DNA of 64,000 nucleotides, taken from AAA044-D11 sp009705075. GTDB lineage: Bacteria; Actinomycetota; Actinomycetes; Nanopelagicales; Nanopelagicaceae. Both the position numbers and the translations under genes were made by a program. The notes under the pieces were generated by a model. It was not told the origin of the DNA and made no database searches. It was given only the letters and a program-made list of their open reading frames with translations. Positions 44,101 through 52,097 of the stretch are shown here, one piece after another. The stretch lies in contig OZ254179.1 of assembly GCA_965268675.1 (NCBI GenBank), forward strand, positions 806,001 through 870,000, read 5' to 3'. Position 1 is the first letter of the stretch; every line of letters starts with the position of its first letter.

Positions 44101-45212
44101 CGAACGTGTGACTCCACAAATGGCGCTTTAACGATCTGTGCCTGGCTCAAACGTCCTCTAACATCAATCTGAACTTGATCATTTAATTTAGCCATCGGAC
44201 TCAATAGTGCAAGTGCAATACCAATCTTTAGCGTCGGCGAAAACGTTCCACTTGTTACTTCTCCAATTACCTTACCTTCGAGATCCAAAACACTCATCCC
44301 AGCTCTCGGAATTCCTCGGTCTATGCATTTAAGTGCACGCAAACTTCGTTTAGGTCCTTCAGTCTTCTCACTTTCAAGTGCGCTCTTGCCACGAAAATCA
44401 CCTTTAGAGTAAACGACCGCCCAATTGGCACTTGCTTCGACGGGCGAAATCTCTAGCGACAATTCATGACCATGTAGCGGATACCCCATTTCGGTTCGCA
44501 AGGTATCTCGTGCGCCAAGGCCACATACTCTTCCATCCAACTTTGATATTTCACTTAGCAAAATTTTCCAAAGAGATTCCGCACTCTCCCAAGTTGGAAG
44601 TAATTCATAACCAAACTCTCCAGAATAACCAGTGCGACAAATTATTATCTCTCCAAGTGCTTCAAAATTTGGCAGTAAAGTCTTTGTGAATGACATGTAT
44701 TCAAGATCGAGATTCAGACCGAGGTTCTGCATAACTTTATTGCTATCTGGTCCTTGAACCGCTAACACGGCATATTGCTGGTGGATGTTTTTAACTTCAA
44801 TTCCGGAAGGTGCACTGGTTGATAAATCTGCAGCAACTTGCGCGCAATTTGAAGCATTAGGAATTATGAAAATGTCATCGGCCGCAAATTCATAGACTAT
44901 TAAATCGTCAATTACGCCACCAGCGTCATTACAAAATAGGTTGTATTGCGCAGAGCCCGGCGCTATCCGGTTTAGATCATTTGTAACCATAGTGTTTACA
45001 AAATCCTTTGCGCCGACTCCTTTAACGCTTATTTTGCCTAAGTGTGAAACATCAAATATTCCGACGCGCTCTCGAACCGCGCCATGCTCTGCCAAAGTGC
45101 CACCCGATAAATCACCTACACCTTTGGGATATTCAATAGGCATATCCCAGCCACCAAAATCCGCCAGTTTCGCAGCTGCCCCTTGGTGCCAGTCATATAG
45201 AGGTGATTTCAT
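44097..45212 (-). CDS. gcvT: Aminomethyltransferase (glycine cleavage T protein)
   Basis: 371 residues. LYDWHQGAAAKLADFGGWDMP, given here by its ends (LYDWHQ and FGGWDMP), is the T-protein N-terminus; the conserved Asp region is NDLNRIAPGSAQYN and the folate domain includes TGYSGEFGYEL and GLGARDTLR. It transfers the methylene from H-protein-bound aminomethyl to tetrahydrofolate. gcvH and gcvP are not nearby, as in the same position in mycobacteria. TAAGTT stands seven bases before ATG 45212. Divergent from pepA. Confidence 0.93.
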   Translation of the reverse strand: MKSPLYDWHQGAAAKLADFGGWDMPIEYPKGVGDLSGGTLAEHGAVRERVGIFDVSHLGKISVKGVGAKDFVNTMVTNDLNRIAPGSAQYNLFCNDAGGVIDDLIVYEFAADDIFIIPNASNCAQVAADLSTSAPSGIEVKNIHQQYAVLAVQGPDSNKVMQNLGLNLDLEYMSFTKTLLPNFEALGEIIICRTGYSGEFGYELLPTWESAESLWKILLSEISKLDGRVCGLGARDTLRTEMGYPLHGHELSLEISPVEASANWAVVYSKGDFRGKSALESEKTEGPKRSLRALKCIDRGIPRAGMSVLDLEGKVIGEVTSGTFSPTLKIGIALALLSPMAKLNDQVQIDVRGRLSQAQIVKAPFVESHVR

Positions 45213-45309
45213 AGCAGCAAACTTATCTCAATACTCCTTCAACTTAGGCAATCTCCAGCTATTGATTTATAGTTCGCTAGTTGCATTTTTAATTAATCTT
45301 GGGGGTTTG

Positions 45310-46809
45310 ATGAAAGCGCTGAAGTTGACATCTGCAATCACAACTTCTTTTGCGGTTGTTGGGCTTTCAACAAGCATGGGCAAACTCAAAATTGAATCTG
45401 GAACAATCAAGCTAAACGAGAAAGAACTCCTAGAGATTTTAAAGAATCTAGGCGCCACTGGTAAGAGTGATGAGATTGTAAAAGTACCTTTTAGTAAGCC
45501 ACAAACTATTTACTTCACCGGTCTAGGTGAGAGCCAAGATACCTACGAACCAGAGACCCTCCGCCGAGCTGCAGGTTCTGCTGCACGTGCTTTGGTTGGC
45601 CAGAGCACAGCGACTTTCGCTCTACCTGCCTCCTCGCTTGCCCAGATCGCAGCTGTTGCTGAAGGCGCTGCACTTGGAGCATATGCATTTAATGAATTTA
45701 GATCCAGTACTAAATCAGATTTCAAAGAACCACTTGAGCAGATAGTAATTGCTACAAAATCGGTTTCGGATGCCGCAGTAAAGCGCGCATTACTTCGAGC
45801 CGCAATAATTGCTCGTCACACCGCAACTGTCCGAGATTTGATAAATACTCCCCCAAGTCATCTGACACCAGATTCCTTCACAAAACGAATGAAGAAGATT
45901 GCAACGCCACTTGGACTGCAAGTAGAAATCTTGAATGAGGTTTCACTTAAATCTCAGGGTTATGGCGGAATTATTGGTGTTGGGCAGGGCTCAGCAAATC
46001 CTCCGCGCTTATTGCGTGTTTCTTACATGCCAAAAAAATCAAAAGCTCGATTCGCTTTTGTTGGCAAGGGAATTACTTTTGATACTGGTGGCCTTGCACT
46101 AAAGCCAGCAAATGGTATGGAAGCGATGAAAAGTGACATGAGTGGAGCGGCTGCAGTGATCGCTGCAGTTTTTGCAATCGCAGAACTTAAATTGCCGGTT
46201 TCGATTGATGCTTGGGCTCCGCTTGCCGAGAATATGGTTAGCGAAAACGCAACAAGGCCAAGTGACATCATAAGCATTTATGGGGGCAAAACTGTTGAGG
46301 TGTTAAATCCGGATGCTGAAGGTCGTCTAGTTCTCGCCGATGCACTAGTGCGAGCGCAGGAAGTTGGAAATGTTTCGGGTGGCTTAAATGGAATTATTGA
46401 CGTTGCAACCCTTACAGGCGCGCAAGTTGTAGCACTAGGAACCCGGACGAGTGCGGTTATGACAAATGATTACGAATTCTCTAGTGAATTTCTAACTGCC
46501 TCCGAAAAAGCGGGAGAGGCTTTCTGGCCGATGCCCCTTCCTGAAGAGCTTCGCGCATCTCTTGACTCACCTGTTGCCGATATCGCAAATATTGGAGATC
46601 GGATGGGTGGCATGTTGGTCGCCGGACTATTCCTTAAAGAATTTATCCAGGGAGATCTGCCATGGCTGCACCTAGATATTGCAGGTCCCTCATACAACGA
46701 GGGCACCCCTCATGGATACACCCCGGTGGGTGGAACTGGTATCGCCCTTCGCTCCCTGGTCACCTTAATTGAGTCAGTTTCATCACAGAGTGCTCGAATC
46801 AAGAAGTAG
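45310..46809 (+). CDS. pepA: Leucyl (cytosol) aminopeptidase
   Basis: 499 residues, M17 family. The dizinc catalytic domain has VGKGITFDTGGLALKP, MKSDMSGAAAV and the signature NPDAEGRLVLADAL (NTDAEGRL in most homologues; Thr is Pro here). The N-terminal domain is about 170 residues. I choose ATG 45310, preceded by GGGGG, because it gives the family length; the frame is open upstream only as an antisense shadow of gcvT. Releases N-terminal amino acids from peptides, consistent with peptide use and the amino-acid exporter at 8.8 kb. Confidence 0.93.
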   Translation: MKALKLTSAITTSFAVVGLSTSMGKLKIESGTIKLNEKELLEILKNLGATGKSDEIVKVPFSKPQTIYFTGLGESQDTYEPETLRRAAGSAARALVGQSTATFALPASSLAQIAAVAEGAALGAYAFNEFRSSTKSDFKEPLEQIVIATKSVSDAAVKRALLRAAIIARHTATVRDLINTPPSHLTPDSFTKRMKKIATPLGLQVEILNEVSLKSQGYGGIIGVGQGSANPPRLLRVSYMPKKSKARFAFVGKGITFDTGGLALKPANGMEAMKSDMSGAAAVIAAVFAIAELKLPVSIDAWAPLAENMVSENATRPSDIISIYGGKTVEVLNPDAEGRLVLADALVRAQEVGNVSGGLNGIIDVATLTGAQVVALGTRTSAVMTNDYEFSSEFLTASEKAGEAFWPMPLPEELRASLDSPVADIANIGDRMGGMLVAGLFLKEFIQGDLPWLHLDIAGPSYNEGTPHGYTPVGGTGIALRSLVTLIESVSSQSARIKK

Positions 46810-46914
46810 CACATCAACCTAGAATTAGGCTCTGAGGAAATTCGTGGCAAGATTGGGCTTAAACAACCTAAGCGCTAATGACTCTGTTTGAGAGACTTTA
46901 AAGAAAGGCACTAC

Positions 46915-48282
46915 GTGTCGCAATTTGATGTTGTAATTCTTGGTGGCGGAAGCGGCGGATACGCCTGCGCCCTACGTTCAGCACAACTTGGTTTGAGCGT
47001 AGCCCTTATCGAAGAGGACAAGCTTGGTGGAACCTGTCTTCACCGTGGCTGCATCCCAACGAAGGCGCTGCTTCACGCAGGAGAAGTTGCCGACAATTCG
47101 CGGCATTCATCTGATTTTGGAGTTAATACTCAGTTCATCGGTATCGATATGTTGGCAGTAAACGCATATAAAGATGGTGTCGTTTCAAAGTTACACAAAG
47201 GACTTCAGGGACTCGTTAAATCTAGAAACGTTACATATATCGAGGGCCATGGGCGCCTCGTCTCTAAGAACGAAGTTGAAGTAAATGGCGTTAAGTACAC
47301 AGGAAAAAATATTGTTTTGGCAACTGGTTCATATCCAAAGACGCTGCCTGGTTTAGATATCGATGGCGTTCAAATAGTTACCAGCGAACACGCAATCAAA
47401 ATGGATCGTGTCCCTGCTAGCGTAATTGTCCTTGGCGGCGGTGTTATTGGATGTGAATTCGCTTCGGTATGGAAATCTTTTGGTTCTGAAGTAACAATCA
47501 TCGAAGGCTTACCGCACCTGGTAGCGCTGGAAGATGAATCTTCAAGTAAGGCTTTGGAACGCGCATTTAGAAAACGTGGAATTAATTTTGAATTGGGAAC
47601 ACGCTTCAAGTCAGCATCAAAAGATGCAAATGGCGTAACCGTAACTTTGGAAGATGGCAAAGCTTTCACCGCTGAAGTTCTACTAGTGGCAGTTGGTCGC
47701 GGTCCGGTATCGGCAAATCTTGGCTATGAAGAAGCTGGGCTGGCAATGGATCGGGGCTATTTATTGGTCGACAATAAGTGTCGTACTAACGTTCCAGGAA
47801 TCTGGGCTGTCGGAGATTTAATTCCTACACTTCAACTTGCACATGTTGGTTTCGGCGAAGGTATTTTGGTTGCCGAAGAAATCGGTGGGCTAAATCCAAG
47901 ACCTATTAATTACGACGGCGTGCCACGAGTTACATACTCCGAACCAGAAGTTGCTTCAGTCGGTCTTACTACCGCTCAAGCTAAGGAGCGAGGACATGAT
48001 GTCGTCGAGTTGAATTATGACTTGGCCGGAAATGGTAAGGCGCAAATTCTTAAAACTGCTGGCGCCATTAAATTAGTTGCAGCAAAAAATGGTCCGGTTT
48101 TGGGAATTCACATGGTTGGCGCTCGCGTTGGTGAACTCTTGGCCGAGGCACAATTAATATTCAACTGGGAAGCAGAAGCATCTGATGTTGCTGCTTTGAT
48201 TCACGCCCATCCAACGCTTTCAGAAGCTGTTGGCGAGGCGCACTTAGCACTTGCAGGCAAACCACTTCATGCACACGGGTAA
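46915..48282 (+). CDS. lpdA: Dihydrolipoyl dehydrogenase (E3)
   Basis: 455 residues. FAD-binding VVILGGGSGGYACAL, the redox disulfide GGTCLHRGC (C41, C46), the NAD-binding IVLGGGVIGCEFA and the C-terminal HAHPTLSEAVGEA with the catalytic His-Glu pair are all present. GTG 46915 has AAAGG upstream and places the FAD motif at the usual position. It reoxidises the dihydrolipoyl groups of the adjacent SucB (14-base gap) and, as known in family, serves pyruvate and glycine complexes too. Confidence 0.95.
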   Translation: MSQFDVVILGGGSGGYACALRSAQLGLSVALIEEDKLGGTCLHRGCIPTKALLHAGEVADNSRHSSDFGVNTQFIGIDMLAVNAYKDGVVSKLHKGLQGLVKSRNVTYIEGHGRLVSKNEVEVNGVKYTGKNIVLATGSYPKTLPGLDIDGVQIVTSEHAIKMDRVPASVIVLGGGVIGCEFASVWKSFGSEVTIIEGLPHLVALEDESSSKALERAFRKRGINFELGTRFKSASKDANGVTVTLEDGKAFTAEVLLVAVGRGPVSANLGYEEAGLAMDRGYLLVDNKCRTNVPGIWAVGDLIPTLQLAHVGFGEGILVAEEIGGLNPRPINYDGVPRVTYSEPEVASVGLTTAQAKERGHDVVELNYDLAGNGKAQILKTAGAIKLVAAKNGPVLGIHMVGARVGELLAEAQLIFNWEAEASDVAALIHAHPTLSEAVGEAHLALAGKPLHAHG

Positions 48283-48296
48283 CGGGAGAAAATAAA

Positions 48297-50051
48297 ATGA
48301 CCTTTTCTGTAACGATGCCAGCACTTGGCGAATCGGTAACCGAAGGAACTGTTACGCGTTGGCTAAAAAATGAAGGCGATGCGATTGCTGTTGATGAGCC
48401 GCTCCTAGAAGTTTCAACCGACAAAGTTGATACCGAAATCCCATCACCTGTAGCCGGAATCCTGCAGAAGATTGTTGTGCCAGTAGATTCAACTGTCGCA
48501 GTTGGCGCAGAATTAGCGGTGATCGCTGATGGAGCTTCAAACAATTCAACTCCCCCACCGGCCGCTGCGCCAGTAGTTGCTGCGCCAGTAGTTGCTGCGC
48601 CAGTAGTTGCTGCGCCAGTAGTTGCTGCGCCAGTAGTTGCTGCGCCAGTAGTTGCTGCGCCAGTAGTTGCTGCGCCAGTAGTTGCTGCGCCAGTAGCGGT
48701 AGCTTCAAACTCGGGAACTATTGTGACAATGCCAGCACTTGGCGAGTCGGTAACTGAAGGAACGGTTACTCGTTGGCTAAAGAACGTTGGCGATCAAGTA
48801 ACGGTTGATGAAGCGCTACTCGAAGTTTCAACCGACAAAGTTGATACCGAAATCCCATCACCGGCATCAGGAACCTTAATTTCTATTGATGTAGCCGTTG
48901 ATTCAACAGTTCCAGTTGGTGCCCGACTTGCAGTTATTGGCGGTTCAGGTGCGCCAGTTGTTGCTGCGCCAGTTGTTGCTGCGCCAGTTGTTGCTGCGCC
49001 AGTTGTTGCTGCGCCAGTTGTTGCTGCGCCAGTTGTTGCTGCGCCAGTTGTTGCTGCGCCAGTTGTTGCTGCGCCAGTTGTTGCTGCGCCAGTTAGAACA
49101 GCTCCTACAACAGTTTCGAATGAAGATGCCTATGTAACTCCAATCGTCCGTAAATTTGCATCTGAGAATAACGTCGATCTTTCAAAGGTTACGGGTACCG
49201 GAATTGGTGGTCGTATCCGCAAGGAAGATGTTATAGCTGCTACAACAAAGGTTGCTGCTCCGGCGTTCCAATCTCCTATTTCATCTGCTCCGGTTGCTGC
49301 AACAGCATCTGCTCCGGTAGCAGTTTCTCCACTTCGCGGTACAACAGTGACTATGTCTCGACTACGTAAAGTGATTGCAGAACGTATGCTCGAATCTCTT
49401 CACGTCAGCGCGCAACTCACAACTGTTATTGAAGTTGACGTAACTGCAATTGCTAGATTGCGAGATCGTGCAAAAGCAACATTCGAAGCTCGCGAAGGTA
49501 CGAAACTATCATTTTTGCCATTCTTTGCAGTGGCTGTTTGTGAAGCCCTCAAGCAACATCCAGTTCTAAATGCCTCTGTGAATGGTGACCAAATTACCTA
49601 TCATGGTGCCGAGCATCTTGGAATTGCCGTTGACACCGAACGCGGACTTCTAGTTCCTGTTATTCGCGACGCAGGAGATTTGAATATAGGTGGCGTTGCA
49701 CGCAAAATTACTGACGTCGCAGCGCGTACACGAGATAACAAAATTTCCCCGGATGAACTTGGCGGTGGAACTTTCACAATCACAAATACTGGAAGTCGTG
49801 GCGCATTGTTCGATACCCCAATTATTAATCAACCTCAGGTTGCAATTCTTGGACTTGGCGCAGTCGTAAAACGCCCTATGGTCATGAAAGGAACAGATGG
49901 TGGGGAAACTATCGCTGTTCGTTCTATGGTCTACCTCGGGCTTTCTTACGATCACCGAATTGTTGACGGCGCCGATGCTGCTCGTTTCCTAGTAACCCTC
50001 AAGGAACGTCTTGAAGGTGGCCGCTTCGAATCAGATTTGGGTCTTTCTTAA
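48297..50051 (+). CDS. sucB: Dihydrolipoamide acyltransferase E2 (2-oxoglutarate dehydrogenase type)
   Basis: 584 residues. Two lipoyl domains (about 1-78 and 140-215), each with the lipoylated Lys in EVSTDKVDTEIP. Each is followed by an Ala-Pro-Val linker: eight APVVA units at residues 91-130 and nine at 219-263. Then come the E3/E1-binding domain (VRKFASENNVDLSKVTGTG) and the catalytic domain ending in SYDHRIVDGADA (HxxxDG). This architecture matches the actinobacterial SucB family. Downstream lipB-lipA (4.3 kb away) make the lipoate it needs. Succinyl specificity is inferred from family. Confidence 0.93.
   Translation: MTFSVTMPALGESVTEGTVTRWLKNEGDAIAVDEPLLEVSTDKVDTEIPSPVAGILQKIVVPVDSTVAVGAELAVIADGASNNSTPPPAAAPVVAAPVVAAPVVAAPVVAAPVVAAPVVAAPVVAAPVVAAPVAVASNSGTIVTMPALGESVTEGTVTRWLKNVGDQVTVDEALLEVSTDKVDTEIPSPASGTLISIDVAVDSTVPVGARLAVIGGSGAPVVAAPVVAAPVVAAPVVAAPVVAAPVVAAPVVAAPVVAAPVVAAPVRTAPTTVSNEDAYVTPIVRKFASENNVDLSKVTGTGIGGRIRKEDVIAATTKVAAPAFQSPISSAPVAATASAPVAVSPLRGTTVTMSRLRKVIAERMLESLHVSAQLTTVIEVDVTAIARLRDRAKATFEAREGTKLSFLPFFAVAVCEALKQHPVLNASVNGDQITYHGAEHLGIAVDTERGLLVPVIRDAGDLNIGGVARKITDVAARTRDNKISPDELGGGTFTITNTGSRGALFDTPIINQPQVAILGLGAVVKRPMVMKGTDGGETIAVRSMVYLGLSYDHRIVDGADAARFLVTLKERLEGGRFESDLGLS
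48567..48686 (+). repeat. Eight 15-base units in the first SucB linker
   Basis: Eight identical in-frame copies of GCGCCAGTAGTTGCT, each coding Ala-Pro-Val-Val-Ala. The third codon is always GTA. Perfect identity points to recent expansion or ongoing homogenisation by slippage. Confidence 0.95.
48951..49085 (+). repeat. Nine 15-base units in the second SucB linker
   Basis: Nine identical in-frame copies of GCGCCAGTTGTTGCT, coding the same Ala-Pro-Val-Val-Ala as the first linker but always with GTT as third codon. The two arrays are thus internally uniform and distinct from each other by one base per unit. Confidence 0.95.
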
Positions 50052-50053
50052 CA

Positions 50054-50956
50054 ATGGCCACTCGCCTACCGCCACAACGAGTTGCGGTTACTGGCGCATC
50101 CGGATTGATCGGAACTGCGTTAGTTGGTCATTTGCGGAGTGAAGGTCACACAGTCCAACGATTCGTTCGTCGCCCGGCAATTGCACGTGATGAAATAACT
50201 TGGGATCCAATTGCTGGAACTGTAGATCTATCTGCACTAGAGGGCGTTGATGCTGTAATTCACTTGGCTGGTGCCGGCGTTGGCGATAAACGTTGGACTA
50301 AGAAATATAAATCGACAATATTAAACTCTAGATTGCTTGGAACTACCGCTATTGCCAATGCCGTTGCAACCGTTAAGCCATCAGTATTTATTTCTGGTAG
50401 CGCAATCGGCTGGTATGGGGAAACCGGAAATCGCGCAGTTTCAGAAACAGATCGAGGCGGTGATGATTTTCTTTCCGCGGTATGCCGTGAATGGGAAGGC
50501 GCTGCAGATCTTGCAGGTGATGTGCGAACTGTAAAAATTCGTACCGGTTTAGTTTTAGATCCAACTGGTGGCGCACTTGGTCGAATGATTCCACTTTTCC
50601 GCTTAGGGCTTGGCGGTAAATTAGGAAATGGAAAGCAATGGTGGTCCTGGATTACATTGCATGACCAAGTCCGAGCAATCTGCCATCTAATGGAATCAAA
50701 AGTTTCAGGACCAGTGAATTTAACATCCCCGAATCCAGCAACGAATCGTGAATTTACTGCAGCTCTAGCGCGAGCGATGCATCGGCCAGCTTTTTTCCCA
50801 GCACCAAGTTTTGCTTTGAAGTTAGCGCTAGGAGGATTTTCAACTGAAATCCTAGGATCTAAAAAAATTCTCCCTGAAGTTCTTACCAACGATGGCTTTA
50901 ACTTTGATTATCCGCAACTTTCTACTGCTCTTGAAGCTCTAGTTCCACGAAGCTAA
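50054..50956 (+). CDS. TIGR01777 family NAD-dependent epimerase/dehydratase-like protein
   Basis: 300 residues, extended SDR. The Rossmann motif is VAVTGASGLIGTALV, followed by AVIHLAGAGVGDKRW, FISGSAIGWYG (with Tyr) and the C-terminal domain with WSWITLHDQVRAI. The family is conserved next to sucB and lipB in Actinobacteria (Rv2216 position) and relates to the cell-division inhibitor SulA of cyanobacteria and plants, but its biochemical role is not established. It begins 2 bases after sucB and interlocks stops with the convergent FAD oxidoreductase. Confidence 0.87.
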   Translation: MATRLPPQRVAVTGASGLIGTALVGHLRSEGHTVQRFVRRPAIARDEITWDPIAGTVDLSALEGVDAVIHLAGAGVGDKRWTKKYKSTILNSRLLGTTAIANAVATVKPSVFISGSAIGWYGETGNRAVSETDRGGDDFLSAVCREWEGAADLAGDVRTVKIRTGLVLDPTGGALGRMIPLFRLGLGGKLGNGKQWWSWITLHDQVRAICHLMESKVSGPVNLTSPNPATNREFTAALARAMHRPAFFPAPSFALKLALGGFSTEILGSKKILPEVLTNDGFNFDYPQLSTALEALVPRS

Positions 50957-52086
50957 ATAAGAGCCAGCGCAGCCAACCTTCCAGATCGCATAGCGCCATT
51001 TTGAGAAGGAACACTTCTGTGGTCACCGGCGATATAAATTCCTTCGCTAATTCTTGAGTTCTGCTCTTTCGCTAACGCATCACTTCTAAATGGCAAGGAT
51101 TGCTTAATCTCATAGCGCGCCGCCAAATCCCACTTGCGAGTTTCGGTATGCCAAATTCTGGATAATTCTTTTCGAACTTCGCTCTCTGAAATCGGAACAA
51201 TAGTGGTACTAGAAATTAATTTAACTCCAGCAGGTGCATAACTCCTTGAAACTTCTGAAATAACGAGTGAATTGACGAGCAGACTGCTCGAATCCAGTGC
51301 TAAGTATTTTGCATCTTGAACTAGATCTGACGTGCTGTGATACCAAGTAGTTGAACTTAGCGTTTTAGGAATATCGCCTAGATCAAGCATCTGTGCTGCA
51401 GTAGTTAGATCCGTTGCGACTACGATTTCATCGCATTTAATCGTGCCAAAATTACCTCGAACACTCCCCTTTTTGACCTCATCGACCCGGGCGTTTAACT
51501 TTATATTTGAAACTTGTGCTGCCAAGTTCTCACTAAATTGGCCCACACCACCAGATGGAACTCCCGGGCGGCCAATTACGAATGAGCGGATTACTTCTTG
51601 TGCAATATCAGCACGCACTAAATCCGGATTGGTGAGAAAGACTCCCCGGAGAAAAGGTGAGAGCGCTCTCGTGTAAATCTCGGGAAAACTAGCGCTGGCT
51701 TCTCCGAGGGTCTTGCTCTTTGAGTTAGACAATACAAATTTAGCCAAGGAAAACTTCTCTGCGAAGGATCCAATTTTCAAAGTATTGGGAATATGGCTTA
51801 ACCCAATCTTTAACTCTGTACCTTTTTCAAAGATTCGAAGGTCAGTAAATATCTCTCTAAAGTCAATTTCCGAGAGCGCTGATAGGCGTTTAATTTCAGA
51901 GTAGTCAGGATTGATGACTTGAAATCCGTGGTCAAAGAGAAAGCCATTTACCGAATCAGTTTTGACTCGTCCGCCGACTCGATCACTCGCTTCAAGAAGC
52001 GTGACTTCTATTCCGGATCGTTGCAAGTAGATGGCGCAGGTAAGTCCTGCCAATCCCGCGCCAACTACTACAACAGATTTACTCAC
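50953..52086 (-). CDS. FAD-dependent amine oxidase / phytoene-desaturase-like oxidoreductase
   Basis: 377 residues. The N-terminal VVVVGAGLAGLTCAIYL and LLEASDRVGGRVKT motifs bind FAD; the C-terminal GIYIAGDHRSVPSQNGAMRSGRLAA closes the FAD site (in part: YIAGDH and NGAMRSG). The middle portion is the substrate domain, shorter than in phytoene desaturases. GTG 52086 lies 11 bases after the MMPL gene stop, suggesting an operon with that transporter. A lipid, carotenoid or amine substrate is possible; none can be named. Confidence 0.85.
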   Translation of the reverse strand: MSKSVVVVGAGLAGLTCAIYLQRSGIEVTLLEASDRVGGRVKTDSVNGFLFDHGFQVINPDYSEIKRLSALSEIDFREIFTDLRIFEKGTELKIGLSHIPNTLKIGSFAEKFSLAKFVLSNSKSKTLGEASASFPEIYTRALSPFLRGVFLTNPDLVRADIAQEVIRSFVIGRPGVPSGGVGQFSENLAAQVSNIKLNARVDEVKKGSVRGNFGTIKCDEIVVATDLTTAAQMLDLGDIPKTLSSTTWYHSTSDLVQDAKYLALDSSSLLVNSLVISEVSRSYAPAGVKLISSTTIVPISESEVRKELSRIWHTETRKWDLAARYEIKQSLPFRSDALAKEQNSRISEGIYIAGDHRSVPSQNGAMRSGRLAALALI

Positions 52087-52097
52087 TTATTCTTTGG

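Noticed and set aside
44941..45309. Long N-terminal extension of pepA
   Set aside because: It is antisense to gcvT; the start at 45310 has a GGGGG ribosome site and gives the usual family length.
48567..49085. Short regular repeats suggesting a CRISPR or minisatellite
   Set aside because: The 15-base units are contiguous, without spacers, in frame, and encode the Ala-Pro-Val linkers of SucB.
48898..49137. Leu/Arg-rich frame (LLLRQ repeats) and its antisense counterpart
   Set aside because: They are alternative-frame readings of the repeat arrays inside sucB and have no start context or homology signal.
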